From NCBI RefSeq assembly GCF_004762045.1, contig NZ_SJOM01000007.1:5073798-5137797 (forward strand): 64,000 nucleotides of DNA, written 5' to 3'. How positions within the stretch are numbered: position 1 is the first letter of the stretch; each line of letters opens with the position of its first letter. The notes beneath the pieces are model-generated. The model saw nothing but the letters and a program-made list of their open reading frames with translations. It was not told the origin of the DNA and searched no databases. Of this stretch, positions 17,092-25,699 are shown one piece after another. The DNA comes from Mycobacterium sp. DL99. GTDB taxonomy: Bacteria; Actinomycetota; Actinomycetes; Mycobacteriales; Mycobacteriaceae. A program made the translations under genes and the position numbers.

Positions 17092-18147
17092 ATGACATCC
17101 GATCTCAGGCCGACCATGCGGGCGGAGCGCTTCTACGCCGACACCAAAAGAGTTGTGGTGGAAGATGTTCCGATTCCGGAACCGGGCCCGGGCGAGGTGC
17201 TGGTCAAGGTGGCGTTCTGCGGGATCTGCCATTCCGACCTGAGCCTGATCAACGGCACCTTCCCGGCCCAGGCGCCGGTGGTGACGCAGGGCCATGAAGC
17301 CTCGGGCACCATCGCCAAGCTGGGCCCGGATGTCACGGGTTGGGCCGAGGGCGACCGCGTGATCATCGCGGCGGGCCGGCCCTGCATGGAATGCGCCAAT
17401 TGCCGGCGCGGCGATATCGCCAACTGCTTGCGAATCCGGTTGATGGCCTTCGCCTATGACGGGGCGTGGGCCGAGTACACGTTGGCTCAGGCGGTCGGGC
17501 TCACGCGGGTGCCGGACAACGTGCCGCTGGAGCAGGCGGCGATCCTGGCCGATGCGGTGTCGACGCCGTACGGGGCGGTGGTGCGCACGGGCAAGGTCGG
17601 TATCGGCGAGTCGGTCGGGGTGTGGGGCCTGGGCGGGGTCGGCACCCACATCGCGCAGCTGGCCCGGCTGGTCGGTGCGGTGCCGGTGGTGGCCGTCGAC
17701 ATCAAACCAGAGGTGCTGGAGCGCGCGTTGGAACTCGGCGCCGACTATGCGTTCGACGCCGGTGACGAGCGGCTCGGCGAAAAGATCGCCGAGGTCACCG
17801 GGGGTCGGGGGCTGGATGTGGCGTTCGATGCGGTGGGGCTCAAGTCGACGTTCGAGCAGGCGCTGAGCCAGCTGACCGTCGGGGGGCGGCTGGTCGCCGT
17901 CGGGATGAGCGCCCAGGAACCGACCGTCGGCCCGACGTCGATGTTCGGCCTGACTCAGAAGCAGGTGCTCGGCCATCTGGGGTACCAGAACGTCGACATC
18001 TCCACGCTGGCGACGCTGGTATCACTGGGCCGACTGGATCTGTCCCGTTCGGTCAGCGAGATCGTCTCCTTGGAGGATGTGGCGGTGGGCATCGACAAGC
18101 TGGAGCGCCAGGAGGGTAATCCGATCCGGATCCTGGTGCGGCCCTAG
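17092..18147 (+). CDS. Zinc-dependent alcohol dehydrogenase
   Basis: Medium-chain dehydrogenase of 351 residues that interconverts alcohols and aldehydes with NAD(P). The catalytic zinc ligands are Cys46 in GICHSD and His68-Glu69 in GHEASG. The structural zinc site is Cys98, Cys101, Cys104 and Cys112. The Rossmann motif VWGLGGVGTHIAQLA follows. GGGAGG precedes the ATG at good distance. This gene is absent from the corresponding M. tuberculosis interval between Rv1061 and Rv1059. Substrate unknown. Confidence 0.9.
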   Translation: MTSDLRPTMRAERFYADTKRVVVEDVPIPEPGPGEVLVKVAFCGICHSDLSLINGTFPAQAPVVTQGHEASGTIAKLGPDVTGWAEGDRVIIAAGRPCMECANCRRGDIANCLRIRLMAFAYDGAWAEYTLAQAVGLTRVPDNVPLEQAAILADAVSTPYGAVVRTGKVGIGESVGVWGLGGVGTHIAQLARLVGAVPVVAVDIKPEVLERALELGADYAFDAGDERLGEKIAEVTGGRGLDVAFDAVGLKSTFEQALSQLTVGGRLVAVGMSAQEPTVGPTSMFGLTQKQVLGHLGYQNVDISTLATLVSLGRLDLSRSVSEIVSLEDVAVGIDKLERQEGNPIRILVRP

Positions 18148-18151
18148 GGTT

Positions 18152-19201
18152 TCAGCGCAACCCGGGCGCGGCCTTCCCGCTGATGAGCGGCAGGTCCGGG
18201 TAGGTCACCACCCCGGGTGCCGCGGCGCATACCGCGGGCACCGAGTTGACGCAGTGCGCGGCGGTGGCGACGACACCGGACTCCGGGCCTTCCTCGCCGG
18301 CCTCGGATTGAAAGCCCTTGATGATCACGGTGAAGTCCGGGTTGCCGCGGACCTCCATCTCGTAGCGCTGCCCGGCCGGGCCGAAAGTCCATGCGGGGTC
18401 CAGGTTTTCCTCACCCATCAGCCAGTTCACCGTGACGCGCACGACGGGCTCGCCGTCGACGAGGGCCTCCCAGTGGAACTTGCGGCCGGCCACCTGACCG
18501 GGTTCGATCACGCCGATCGGCGAGTCGATGGGTGCGGTGGCCACGGCGATCTCCTGGGTGGCCCGGATCCGCGGATCGATCTTGAACCCGACGTGATCCA
18601 CGACCATCTTGACGGCCTGGATGAATCCACCGTCGAGCATCTTCTGCATCGGTCCGCTCAGCGCGGTGTCGGGGGTGCCGCCGAATCCCATGACGTGGCG
18701 CACCACATCGGGCGCGTCGTAGGTGCGCAGGTCGGAAAACTCCTCGGCGCGAACGAAGTTCACCCCGGTGGCCATCGCGGACAACACCAGCGGGAACTTC
18801 TCGCTGATCCCGCCGGGAGCGATCCCGGTGCCGTGCAGCGTGGCGTTGCCCTCCAGCGCGGCGGCCCGCATCGGCGCGGCCTGCTTCTCGCTGGGGTACA
18901 GCCAGCCGACGGGGGTGATGACGTTCTTGCCCGAGCGCAGCAGCGCGGCGACCTCGTCGGGGTTGGGGATGAGCGGCGAGTAGATCACCGCGTCGGCGTC
19001 CAGCGCCAGGATGTCCTCGGCGCTGTTGGTGGCGATGACGCCGATCGGGTCGGTGCCGATGATCTCGCCGACGTCCTTGCCGTTCTTGGCGTCCGAGTGC
19101 ACCCAACAGCCGACCAGTTCCAGGTCAGGATGTTCGAGCACGCCCTTGATCGCGGCCACGCCGACCCCACCGGTTGCCCACTGCACGACGCGTAACGTCA
19201 C
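18152..19201 (-). CDS. Dihydrodipicolinate-reductase-like oxidoreductase, Rv1059 homologue
   Basis: 349-residue NAD(P)-dependent oxidoreductase-like protein. The Rossmann start VVQWATGGVGVAAIKGV and following segments resemble the DapB-like/2,4-diaminopentanoate dehydrogenase-like fold. The family is common in actinobacterial sterol and lipid gene neighbourhoods, but its reaction is not settled. GAGGAGG precedes the GTG start. A perfect KstR-type operator sits 20 bases upstream, suggesting cholesterol-responsive expression. It ends four bases from the convergent alcohol dehydrogenase gene. Confidence 0.85.
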   Translation of the reverse strand: MTLRVVQWATGGVGVAAIKGVLEHPDLELVGCWVHSDAKNGKDVGEIIGTDPIGVIATNSAEDILALDADAVIYSPLIPNPDEVAALLRSGKNVITPVGWLYPSEKQAAPMRAAALEGNATLHGTGIAPGGISEKFPLVLSAMATGVNFVRAEEFSDLRTYDAPDVVRHVMGFGGTPDTALSGPMQKMLDGGFIQAVKMVVDHVGFKIDPRIRATQEIAVATAPIDSPIGVIEPGQVAGRKFHWEALVDGEPVVRVTVNWLMGEENLDPAWTFGPAGQRYEMEVRGNPDFTVIIKGFQSEAGEEGPESGVVATAAHCVNSVPAVCAAAPGVVTYPDLPLISGKAAPGLR

Positions 19202-19220
19202 AGACCCTCCTCGGCAGAAC

Positions 19221-19234
19221 TAGAACACGTTCTA
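19221..19234 (-). promoter_or_regulatory. KstR-type operator
   Basis: TAGAACACGTTCTA is a perfect 14-base palindrome. It fits the TNNAACNNGTTNNA consensus of KstR, the TetR-family repressor of cholesterol catabolism genes. It lies 20 bases upstream of the GTG of the dihydrodipicolinate-reductase-like gene, where a repressor would block transcription. It is the only match I noticed in the window. Confidence 0.7.
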
Positions 19235-19278
19235 CTTCAGGTCTACACCACCGTGGTCGTCAGCGGAAGCACGATCGA

Positions 19279-20193
19279 TCAGTTGGCCTGACCTGTTTCA
19301 CAAGCCGGGTCGCAGACCAAAGTGGCACGGGTCGCATCGAGCACGGGCGCGATCAGCGTGAACTCGCTGTAGTCGTCCTCCCCCTCGGGGGACCCACGAA
19401 GAATCCCGACGGCGGCGACCTCGTCATTCCCGAGCTTCACATAAGCCGGCGAACCCGAATCACCCTCGGCGGAGTAGACGTCCGCCTGCACTTGCGTGCC
19501 GGTCACCACTTCGACCTTTCCGCACGTCTCACCGGAGACAAAGCCGAACTTGCAGAGGGTCACGTTGTTGTTCAACAGATAGTGATGATCGAGAACCTTG
19601 GTCACCCTGTACACGCCCGCGATCCGCGCGTTCGGCGAGACATCTTCTGCCAGATCAGGATCGACGGCGATCACCGCGAAGTCCGCCCAATCATCCTTAC
19701 CGGTCTGCACGACCTTGCTCGGTTCGGCCCCGGTCTGACTGGTTGTGAACTCTCCCAATTCGACGTGGGTGTCCGGATCAGTTGCTCGGGTGAAGTACGG
19801 GCGATCACCGAATCCCTCTTTGCGACAGTGGCCGGCGGTGAACGCGATCGCGGTATCGGTCGCATCGCGGCCGAGAAACGCCAACGTGCACTCGTGGGAG
19901 TCGACTTCATCGGTGGTGGCGTCGACGCTGTCGGTGGCAATTGCGGTGCCCGGCACGAAGTCGTCGAAGGACAGCCAGTCGTTGTTCGTCCCGGTAGCGA
20001 CCGGAGTCATGTTGGGCTGATCTGCCGGCACCGTCGGGTTGGGCCACAGGATCAGGACCACGAACGCCACCACGATGACGACGACGAGCCCCACAACGGT
20101 CAACAGGATGCGGCGCAACGCCCGGCGGGGCGGTTTGACCGGTGGCGCCGGCGGATAAGCCGTGGACCCATCCGGATCGAAAACGTCGCTCAT
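19279..20193 (-). CDS. Membrane-anchored trypsin-like serine protease
   Basis: 304-residue protein with a Pro-rich cytosolic N-terminus, one transmembrane helix at about residues 28-50, and an extracytoplasmic chymotrypsin-fold domain. The triad is visible: His122 in TAGHC, Asp171 in DWADFAV and Ser246 in EGDSGSPAY. Cysteines at HEC/GHC and in LCKFG/ETCG could form disulfides. The ATG starts MSDVFDPDG; a GTG 84 bases upstream (20277) would add 28 residues that look non-coding. No PDZ domain is present, so it is not an HtrA-type protease. Substrate unknown. Confidence 0.83.
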   Translation of the reverse strand: MSDVFDPDGSTAYPPAPPVKPPRRALRRILLTVVGLVVVIVVAFVVLILWPNPTVPADQPNMTPVATGTNNDWLSFDDFVPGTAIATDSVDATTDEVDSHECTLAFLGRDATDTAIAFTAGHCRKEGFGDRPYFTRATDPDTHVELGEFTTSQTGAEPSKVVQTGKDDWADFAVIAVDPDLAEDVSPNARIAGVYRVTKVLDHHYLLNNNVTLCKFGFVSGETCGKVEVVTGTQVQADVYSAEGDSGSPAYVKLGNDEVAAVGILRGSPEGEDDYSEFTLIAPVLDATRATLVCDPACETGQAN

Positions 20194-20565
20194 GCCAGGC
20201 CGACCAAGCAGAGATCGGCTCCGGAGATGTCTCTCGTTGTCATATCGACTCCCGTTGGATGGATCAACGGTCGTCACCGTATCCTACGAACCGGTTCGGT
20301 ACTGAGTTGCTGAGGAGCAATTTCGGCGTTGCCTCGGCGAACTCTCTATCCGCCGAGCACGTCCCCGAAATACCTAGACTGCGGCGGTTGCCGATGCCTT
20401 CGGTATCGAAATGTCCTGATGCCCCACGTGTAAGAGATGGACCGTCGCCGCACCGGCCGTTTATTGAAACCCTGTGAATTTTCTGGAAGCATCTTGTACG
20501 TTCGCCAGGTACTGTCCACTCGGTTTGCTCGGGACGGTCCCGACCTCGAGTGGGAGGAAATCTCT
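20194..20565. other. Intergenic region upstream of protease and small secreted protein
   Basis: No coding potential was recognised. It contains a perfect 12-base palindrome, CGAACCGGTTCG (20287-20298), and a near-palindrome GGGACGGTCCC about 30 bases before the GTG of the next gene. Both are possible operators. Promoters for the two divergent genes must lie here. Confidence 0.4.
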
Positions 20566-20835
20566 GTGCTGAAGAGGATTGCTGTTGTCGGCGCGTTGGC
20601 AATGGGCGCCGCGTTGGCCAACACGACAGGCATCGCCCACGCCGACGACATACTGGTGGTGGGTTACGACGGCGTGGAGGAGTTCTACTACACCGAAGCG
20701 GAGTGCCGAGAAGACGGGCCGACCGTTCATCTGCAGATCAACGACCACTCATACCCGTACTGGTACTGCCGAATCGGTGATGACCGCGGTGACACCGAGC
20801 ACTGGTACCTCTGGAATTCCGACAATCCCAACTAG
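20566..20835 (+). CDS. Small secreted acidic protein, unknown
   Basis: 89-residue precursor starting at GTG with GGGAGGAAA nine bases upstream. The signal peptide ends in GIAHA before DD, leaving about 66 residues. The mature part is acidic and aromatic-rich, with two cysteines (AECREDG and WYCRIGDD) that may form a disulfide. I recognise no family. It precedes another small secreted protein on the same strand. Confidence 0.7.
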   Translation: MLKRIAVVGALAMGAALANTTGIAHADDILVVGYDGVEEFYYTEAECREDGPTVHLQINDHSYPYWYCRIGDDRGDTEHWYLWNSDNPN

Positions 20836-20928
20836 TTCGGTGCGGGCGCGGCCGAGGGGTCCGCGGCCGGAACACCGACGAGGCGGCACCGCAGCGCGGG
20901 ACTCTGGCGGCGAAAGCGAGGAGCACGC

Positions 20929-21378
20929 ATGGATTTTGGTCGTCGGGTTCTGATCGGCACTGCCGCAGCGGGTGCGATCCTCGGCGGATCGCTTGCGCTA
21001 CCGGGTATCGCCGCAGCTGACGAGATCCTGCCGACGGGGGCGGGCGGGGTCACCTACATCCGCACCGAGTCGGGACGGACATTGTGCGGCATCCAAGGAG
21101 ACGCGGTGAACTGCACGGTGCAGTTCGTGAATCCGCCGCTGACGGCATCGGGTGACGTCGCCAATTCGGTGACGCTCGACCAGAACGGAAAATTCACGTA
21201 TCTGGCTGCCGACCTCGGCGTGACGGACCCGCTCCACACCATCCGTTACGACCAGACCTACATCGCCAACGGTTGGGCGGTTGAGGCGTTCAGCGACGGC
21301 ACGCGGTTCACCAACAACCGCAGCAACGAGGGATTCTGGGTCAGCGTCACCGATGTCAACGCCCTCGGCCAGATGTAA
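20929..21378 (+). CDS. Secreted protein, unknown
   Basis: 149-residue precursor. A signal peptide with two arginines (MDFGRRVLIGTAAAGAILGG) is probably cleaved after PGIAAA. The mature domain has two cysteines in LCGIQGDAVNC and looks beta-rich (NSVTLDQNGKFTYLAADLG). Similar small secreted proteins are frequent in mycobacteria, but I cannot name a family. It lies 93 bases after the preceding small secreted protein gene. Confidence 0.72.
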   Translation: MDFGRRVLIGTAAAGAILGGSLALPGIAAADEILPTGAGGVTYIRTESGRTLCGIQGDAVNCTVQFVNPPLTASGDVANSVTLDQNGKFTYLAADLGVTDPLHTIRYDQTYIANGWAVEAFSDGTRFTNNRSNEGFWVSVTDVNALGQM

Positions 21379-21409
21379 TTCTTCGCGAAATGCGCTGAAG
21401 GGCAACGGC

Positions 21410-21415
21410 TATCCT
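21410..21415 (+). promoter_or_regulatory. -10 box before leaderless upstream ORF
   Basis: TATCCT sits exactly 6 bases before the ATG of a 12-codon ORF, predicting transcription from that ATG. Confidence 0.5.
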
Positions 21416-21421
21416 CCCAGC

Positions 21422-21460
21422 ATGAGACGAAGTCCGCCATCACCGCCGGAGTGTTGGTAA
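21422..21460 (+). CDS. Leaderless 12-codon upstream ORF
   Basis: Reads MRRSPPSPPECW and ends with TAA, whose last A is the first base of the ATG of the following 188-codon ORF. The TATCCT box at -12 to -7 suggests it is the first thing translated on the transcript. Its Pro runs and a Cys-Trp end could slow ribosomes. It may couple translation of the downstream gene. Evidence is positional only. Confidence 0.35.
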   Translation: MRRSPPSPPECW

Positions 21461-22026
21461 TGGGAGACGCGCGCCGGAATGTGACCGGCGGACCGCCCAA
21501 GGAGAACCGCCGCCGAGGATTCCGCACCTGGTTTGTCGCAACCTTGGGTGCCGCTCCCTTCCTCGAACACCCAGACTGGGAGGTCCACGCGCCGCACCGA
21601 ATCACACTGTGTGCGAGCATCGGATCGTTGCGGCCCTCGCAGGGAGATGCCCCCACGTTGGTGCCGCTGAATGGGGCCGATCTGTGGGTATTGCCTACGA
21701 CGGAGCGTCCAGCTGCCGGCACATACGGACCGGTCGTCGAGCATTGCGAAATCGCCCTACCAACAACATTGTTCGCTGGGCCAGACCTACCGATCGTACG
21801 GCCTCGTCATTCGTTCACGCTCCAGCTCATCGAGCGAATGCGACAACTCGCACCACGAACCGACGGGACCGCGCAGCTGCTCGCCGCGGCGCTCAACGAA
21901 TCGATGCGGTTGCATCTCATCGATTCGTTCACAGAGCGAGGCACTCCCAGCGTTCGTAGCGATCGCCTACTCGGCGAGGACGACCACCATTTCGAGCGGG
22001 CGAACGAACGGTCCAAGGCCACATAG
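21460..22026 (+). CDS. Hypothetical protein, 188 residues
   Basis: Not recognised. Codon choice is less GC-biased at third positions than in neighbouring genes, suggesting transfer or relaxed selection. The N-terminus is basic; the central part ADLWVLPTTERPAAGTYGPVVEH looks like a beta-rich ligand-binding fold, and the end (QLLAAALNESMRLHLIDSF) is helical. It might be a remnant of a regulator lacking its DNA-binding domain, but nothing proves this. The ATG overlaps the stop of a leaderless 12-codon ORF. Confidence 0.45.
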   Translation: MGDARRNVTGGPPKENRRRGFRTWFVATLGAAPFLEHPDWEVHAPHRITLCASIGSLRPSQGDAPTLVPLNGADLWVLPTTERPAAGTYGPVVEHCEIALPTTLFAGPDLPIVRPRHSFTLQLIERMRQLAPRTDGTAQLLAAALNESMRLHLIDSFTERGTPSVRSDRLLGEDDHHFERANERSKAT

Positions 22027-22482
22027 GCCGTGGGCAATCAGGCCGCCGAACAGCTCTCCATTCCCGCGCACCCGTCAACAAACATGATCGGGTTCGCACT
22101 CCGAAGGCGGGCAGTCACGTTCGGCCACCCGTTTGCTGCAAGCCCAGGGAAATTTGGAAGCGTTCAGGTCAATGCCCTGGCTACACTCCTGGCGCACGCT
22201 GCGCAATAGGCGGCGCTAACGTGTGGCCCGATCGCCCGATGACCTCCCTCTTCTGCGGGCGGGCGATCGGGCTTTCAAACATCCTGAATTCGACACGACG
22301 CGCGGTCGGCGAGACCCCTACACGCGGTCAATCATTGCCTCGACCGCGACGGCGGCAATCCGGCGAACTGGTGGCGGCTCGGAGTGTTCTCCCTACTGGC
22401 CGCGGCGGCGCTGACGGTGCGCTTGCGTCAACTCCAGTTGAAGACGGTTGCCCCGATTTCGCGATGAAGTATGTTCCGTTGC
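22027..22482. other. Intergenic region with 12-bp hairpin and possible gene remnant
   Basis: No intact gene. A strong hairpin lies at 22227-22271. Just before the thiolase, a frame ending at 22467 reads NWWRLGVFSLLAAAALTVRLRQ, a single possible transmembrane helix without a start codon. It may be debris of a lost membrane-protein gene. TATGTT at 22470-22475 could serve as the thiolase -10 box. Confidence 0.4.
22227..22271. terminator. 12-bp perfect inverted repeat
   Basis: The arms CCCGATCGCCCG and CGGGCGATCGGG flank a 21-base loop, followed by CTTTC on the plus strand. It probably ends transcription from the left before the thiolase gene. The U-tract is poor. Confidence 0.5.
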
Positions 22483-23673
22483 ATGGCTAACAAAGTGTTT
22501 GTCGTCGGCGTGGGGATGACGAAGTTCGAGAAGCCCGGTCGGCGTGAAGGTTGGGACTACCCGGACATGGCGCGCGAGTCCGGCACCAAGGCGCTCGAGG
22601 ACGCGGGCATCTCGTATGACCAGGTGCAGCAGGGCTACGTCGGGTACTGCTCGGGGGATTCCACCTCGGGCCAGCGCGCCCTGTACGAGCTGGGCATGAC
22701 GGGCATCCCGATCGTCAATGTCAACAACAACTGTTCCACCGGGTCGACCGCGCTCTTCCTTGCCGCACAGGCGATTCGCGGCGGTCTGGCGGACTGCACG
22801 ATCGCGCTGGGTTTCGAGAAGATGCAGCCCGGTTCGCTGGGCGGCGGCGCGCAGGACCGCGAGTCCCCGCTGGGCAAGCACGTCAAGGCCCTGGCCGAGA
22901 TCGATGAGTTCGCCTTCCCCGTCGCACCGTGGATGTTCGGCGCCGCCGGCCGTGAGCACATGAAGAAGTACGGCACCACCGCCGAGCATTTCGCGAAGAT
23001 CGGCTACAAGAACCACAAGCATTCGGTCAACAACCCGTATGCCCAGTTCCAGGACGAGTACACCCTCGACGACATCCTGGCCGCCAAGATGATCTCCGAT
23101 CCGCTGACCAAGCTGCAGTGCTCCCCCACCTCCGACGGGTCGGGCGCGGCGATCGTGGCCAGCGAGGCCTTCGTCGACAAGCACGGTCTGGCCGGTCAGG
23201 CTGTCGAGATCGTCGGGCAGGCGATGACCACCGACTTCGCGTCGACCTTCGACGGCAGCGCCGCCAACATCATCGGCTACGACATGAATGTGCAAGCCGC
23301 CCAGCAGGTTTACGCACAGTCCGGTCTCGGGCCCGAGGACTTCCAGGTCATCGAGCTGCACGATTGCTTCTCCGCCAACGAACTGCTGCTGTACGAAGCC
23401 CTTGGCCTGTGCGGCGAGGGCGAGGCGCCGCGGCTGATCGACAACAACGACACCACCTACGGCGGACGCTGGGTGGTCAACCCCTCCGGCGGGCTGATCT
23501 CCAAGGGCCACCCGCTCGGCGCGACCGGCCTGGCCCAGTGCTCGGAGCTGACCTGGCAGTTGCGCGGCACCGCCGACAAGCGACAGGTCGACGGCGTCAA
23601 TGCGGCCCTGCAGCACAACATCGGCCTCGGCGGCGCGGCCGTCGTGACCGCGTACCAGCGCGCCGAGCGCTAG
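22483..23673 (+). CDS. Thiolase/lipid-transfer-type acyltransferase, Rv1627c homologue
   Basis: 396-residue thiolase-superfamily protein related to the thiolase half of SCP-x. The nucleophilic Cys is in NNNCSTGS, the second active-site region is HDCFSANE, and the His motif is GHPLGATG. The N-terminus KVFVVGVGMTKFEKPGRREGWDYP matches mycobacterial Rv1627c closely from memory. Such enzymes cleave sterol or branched side-chain 3-ketoacyl-CoAs, often with a DUF35 or SCP2 partner that is not present here. The ATG of MANKV is preferred over a start four codons upstream. A second copy of its last 38 bases and flank occurs 1992 bases downstream. Confidence 0.88.
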   Translation: MANKVFVVGVGMTKFEKPGRREGWDYPDMARESGTKALEDAGISYDQVQQGYVGYCSGDSTSGQRALYELGMTGIPIVNVNNNCSTGSTALFLAAQAIRGGLADCTIALGFEKMQPGSLGGGAQDRESPLGKHVKALAEIDEFAFPVAPWMFGAAGREHMKKYGTTAEHFAKIGYKNHKHSVNNPYAQFQDEYTLDDILAAKMISDPLTKLQCSPTSDGSGAAIVASEAFVDKHGLAGQAVEIVGQAMTTDFASTFDGSAANIIGYDMNVQAAQQVYAQSGLGPEDFQVIELHDCFSANELLLYEALGLCGEGEAPRLIDNNDTTYGGRWVVNPSGGLISKGHPLGATGLAQCSELTWQLRGTADKRQVDGVNAALQHNIGLGGAAVVTAYQRAER

Positions 23674-23679
23674 GACCGC
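23635..23679. repeat. Direct repeat, left copy (3' end of thiolase gene)
   Basis: These 45 bases, covering the last 12 codons, stop and a few flanking bases of the thiolase gene, recur at 25627-25671 with two mismatches. They bracket the unknown membrane-protein gene. Confidence 0.85.
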
Positions 23680-23875
23680 GAACAGACGCGCTAGACGAAG
23701 GAAGCGGTCGAGGAGCTGGGACTGAAGGTGAGGGTCGCTGCGGGGGCCGGGGGCAGGCAATGGCCACCCGGTTTCCTGCGGCGCTGATTGGCTGATTGCG
23801 ACGAGGCCGGTTCTCGGTCGGAGGCCCGGCCGGCCATCCAAGAAATCACCAAGTGCGCTCGGCAACGATGCCGCG

Positions 23876-25639
23876 GTGGACCAGACACGTGAGCAAGTGC
23901 CCTTGTCGCAACGCCTGTGGGACCCCGTGTGGCAGCAAGCCAGGCACCGGCCGGCGCGCCTCGGCCCCGGCCGCATCGCGGTACCCCTACGCATCCTCGC
24001 CGTCCTTACCTGGGTCGGCTCCGCGATCATGCTGGCGTTCGGCTTCATCCCGGACCTGTTCGAGTCGAAGAACGGCAGCCTTTACGGCGGCGAACTCGTA
24101 TTCCTCTACTCGCCGTTCTGGCCGCTGCTGTGCGGCATCGCCATCGGTTCGGGCGCGGCGGCCGCCGGCTACGTCGTCACCGCCACCGGCCCGGACGCCC
24201 CGCGGCACCACGCGGTGCTGGCGTGGTGTGCCGGGGTGTGGGTCCCGCTGATCCCCGTCCTCATGCTCGCAATCAACCGAGACCGGCAGACTATTCCCTC
24301 TGCCGTCGCGTGGCTCGCCGGCGCCGCGGTGGTGATCACCTGTCTGCACGTGCGCCATCGGGCTCCCCGGCCGTGGGTGGGGCTCGTCCTCGCCTGCCTT
24401 GTCGCGGCGCCATGGATCCCCGCCATCCATGCGAATCTCCGATTCGGGCTCGCCCTGAACGCCGCCAAGCCACCGCCTGACGGCGAACTGCTCGAAATGT
24501 TCATCGCCGATGTCTCGACCCGGACCTACGTTCCCGGCATCGCGCTCGCCTTCGTCGGGGCCATGGCCACCGCAGGCGTTGCACTGGCCGCGCACTCCCG
24601 GTCGGCCGTCGCCCAGCAGATCTCTGCGCACCGTGGCGGCTGGCGGCTCACCGCATTCATCTGTGCCGTCGCAGCCGCCGTCATCGTGCTCGAGGTGTCC
24701 GGTGTCGCGGGAATCTCCTCGGGCTTCATCGAGAACTACTGGGGGCTTGGCCACCCTTGGACATGGCCACACGCCATCCTCGTCGCGGTGGCGATCGCCT
24801 ACGTGACCCAGCGCTCGTTCAGGACACCGTTGGTGCAGCGCGGCGACGTGGCCGCGACATTGGCCATCGGCGTCAGCGCCCTCGCCGTCCACATCCTGAT
24901 CGCCCTCATGCTGATCGTGAATCTGGTCGCGAATGCGGTCACCGGACCGCGGGCAGACACCATTACACCGCCGGAAGGCCTCGTTCTCCTGATCGCCTGG
25001 CTGGGCCTCGCCGCGTTGATCCCCATAGCGCTGCGTGAGCGGTGGGACGGCACGGTCGGACAGTCGGTTGCGAGAGTGGGACTGCTGTTCCTGGTCCCCG
25101 TGTACATCGGGGTGTTGGGCGACCAACTGGGTTACCACTGGCCCGTCGCCTTTTGGGCGAAGGCTCCGCAAGTTGCCATTTGCCTGGCCATCATCGGTTG
25201 TGTCGCAACGATCTTCGGCCTACTCGGCAAATCAACACCCATATCGTCGGAGATGGCGAACCGGCTGGTGCTCATCCCACTGCTGATCGTCAGTGGCGCA
25301 TCCTGGCTGCCGAACGTCATCGCCGTCCCGTTGACACCGATCATCGCAGTCACCGCCGCGTTGTTTGCGCTGTTGTGGGCGTTTCCGGCAGCCGACCGCG
25401 ACGACGAACACACCGGCGGCGTCCTGACGGTGTCAGCGCAGCTGTTGCTGGTCGCCGCGGCCGCGGCGATCGTCACCTGCCTTCCGGACATTTCGGCCGG
25501 CGACCCGACACTCGCGATGCTGCTGTTCGGCGTGCCATTGAGTGTCCTACTGTGCGCCAAGGTAACCGAAGCGTCGAGACAACAGCCGGTAGATATCCGG
25601 GGCGATCTCGTCGACGTCCCCCCAACGCGGCCGTCGTGA
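23876..25639 (+). CDS. Polytopic membrane protein, unknown
   Basis: 587 residues with roughly 13-14 hydrophobic segments spread over nearly the whole length and only short loops. The N-terminus is basic (RHRPARLGPGRIAVPLRI) and cytosolic. No transporter, transferase or kinase motif was recognised. The GTG start has AACGAT at -12 to -7 and no Shine-Dalgarno. The gene ends inside the right copy of a direct repeat derived from the preceding thiolase gene, using a TGA in a different frame, which suggests the segment was inserted or rearranged there. Confidence 0.7.
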   Translation: MDQTREQVPLSQRLWDPVWQQARHRPARLGPGRIAVPLRILAVLTWVGSAIMLAFGFIPDLFESKNGSLYGGELVFLYSPFWPLLCGIAIGSGAAAAGYVVTATGPDAPRHHAVLAWCAGVWVPLIPVLMLAINRDRQTIPSAVAWLAGAAVVITCLHVRHRAPRPWVGLVLACLVAAPWIPAIHANLRFGLALNAAKPPPDGELLEMFIADVSTRTYVPGIALAFVGAMATAGVALAAHSRSAVAQQISAHRGGWRLTAFICAVAAAVIVLEVSGVAGISSGFIENYWGLGHPWTWPHAILVAVAIAYVTQRSFRTPLVQRGDVAATLAIGVSALAVHILIALMLIVNLVANAVTGPRADTITPPEGLVLLIAWLGLAALIPIALRERWDGTVGQSVARVGLLFLVPVYIGVLGDQLGYHWPVAFWAKAPQVAICLAIIGCVATIFGLLGKSTPISSEMANRLVLIPLLIVSGASWLPNVIAVPLTPIIAVTAALFALLWAFPAADRDDEHTGGVLTVSAQLLLVAAAAAIVTCLPDISAGDPTLAMLLFGVPLSVLLCAKVTEASRQQPVDIRGDLVDVPPTRPS

Positions 25640-25671
25640 CCGCCTACCGGCGCGCCGAGCGCTAGGACCGC
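25627..25671. repeat. Direct repeat, right copy (duplicated thiolase 3' end)
   Basis: In the thiolase frame this copy reads AAVVTAYRRAER followed by TAG, nearly identical to the true end of the thiolase (AAVVTAYQRAER). It is an orphan gene tail overlapping the end of the membrane-protein gene. Confidence 0.85.
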
Positions 25672-25699
25672 CCCGGCGAACCAGCTGATTCACGCGGTC

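Noticed and set aside
17020..17976. Long upstream extension of the class II glutamine amidotransferase frame
   Set aside because: It is antisense to the alcohol dehydrogenase and lacks coding character; the enzyme needs Cys at position 2, which fixes the start at 17019.
22346..22467. Possible small membrane peptide (NWWRLGVFSLLAAAALTVRL)
   Set aside because: No start codon or ribosome-binding site; at best a remnant, so it was only mentioned in the intergenic entry.
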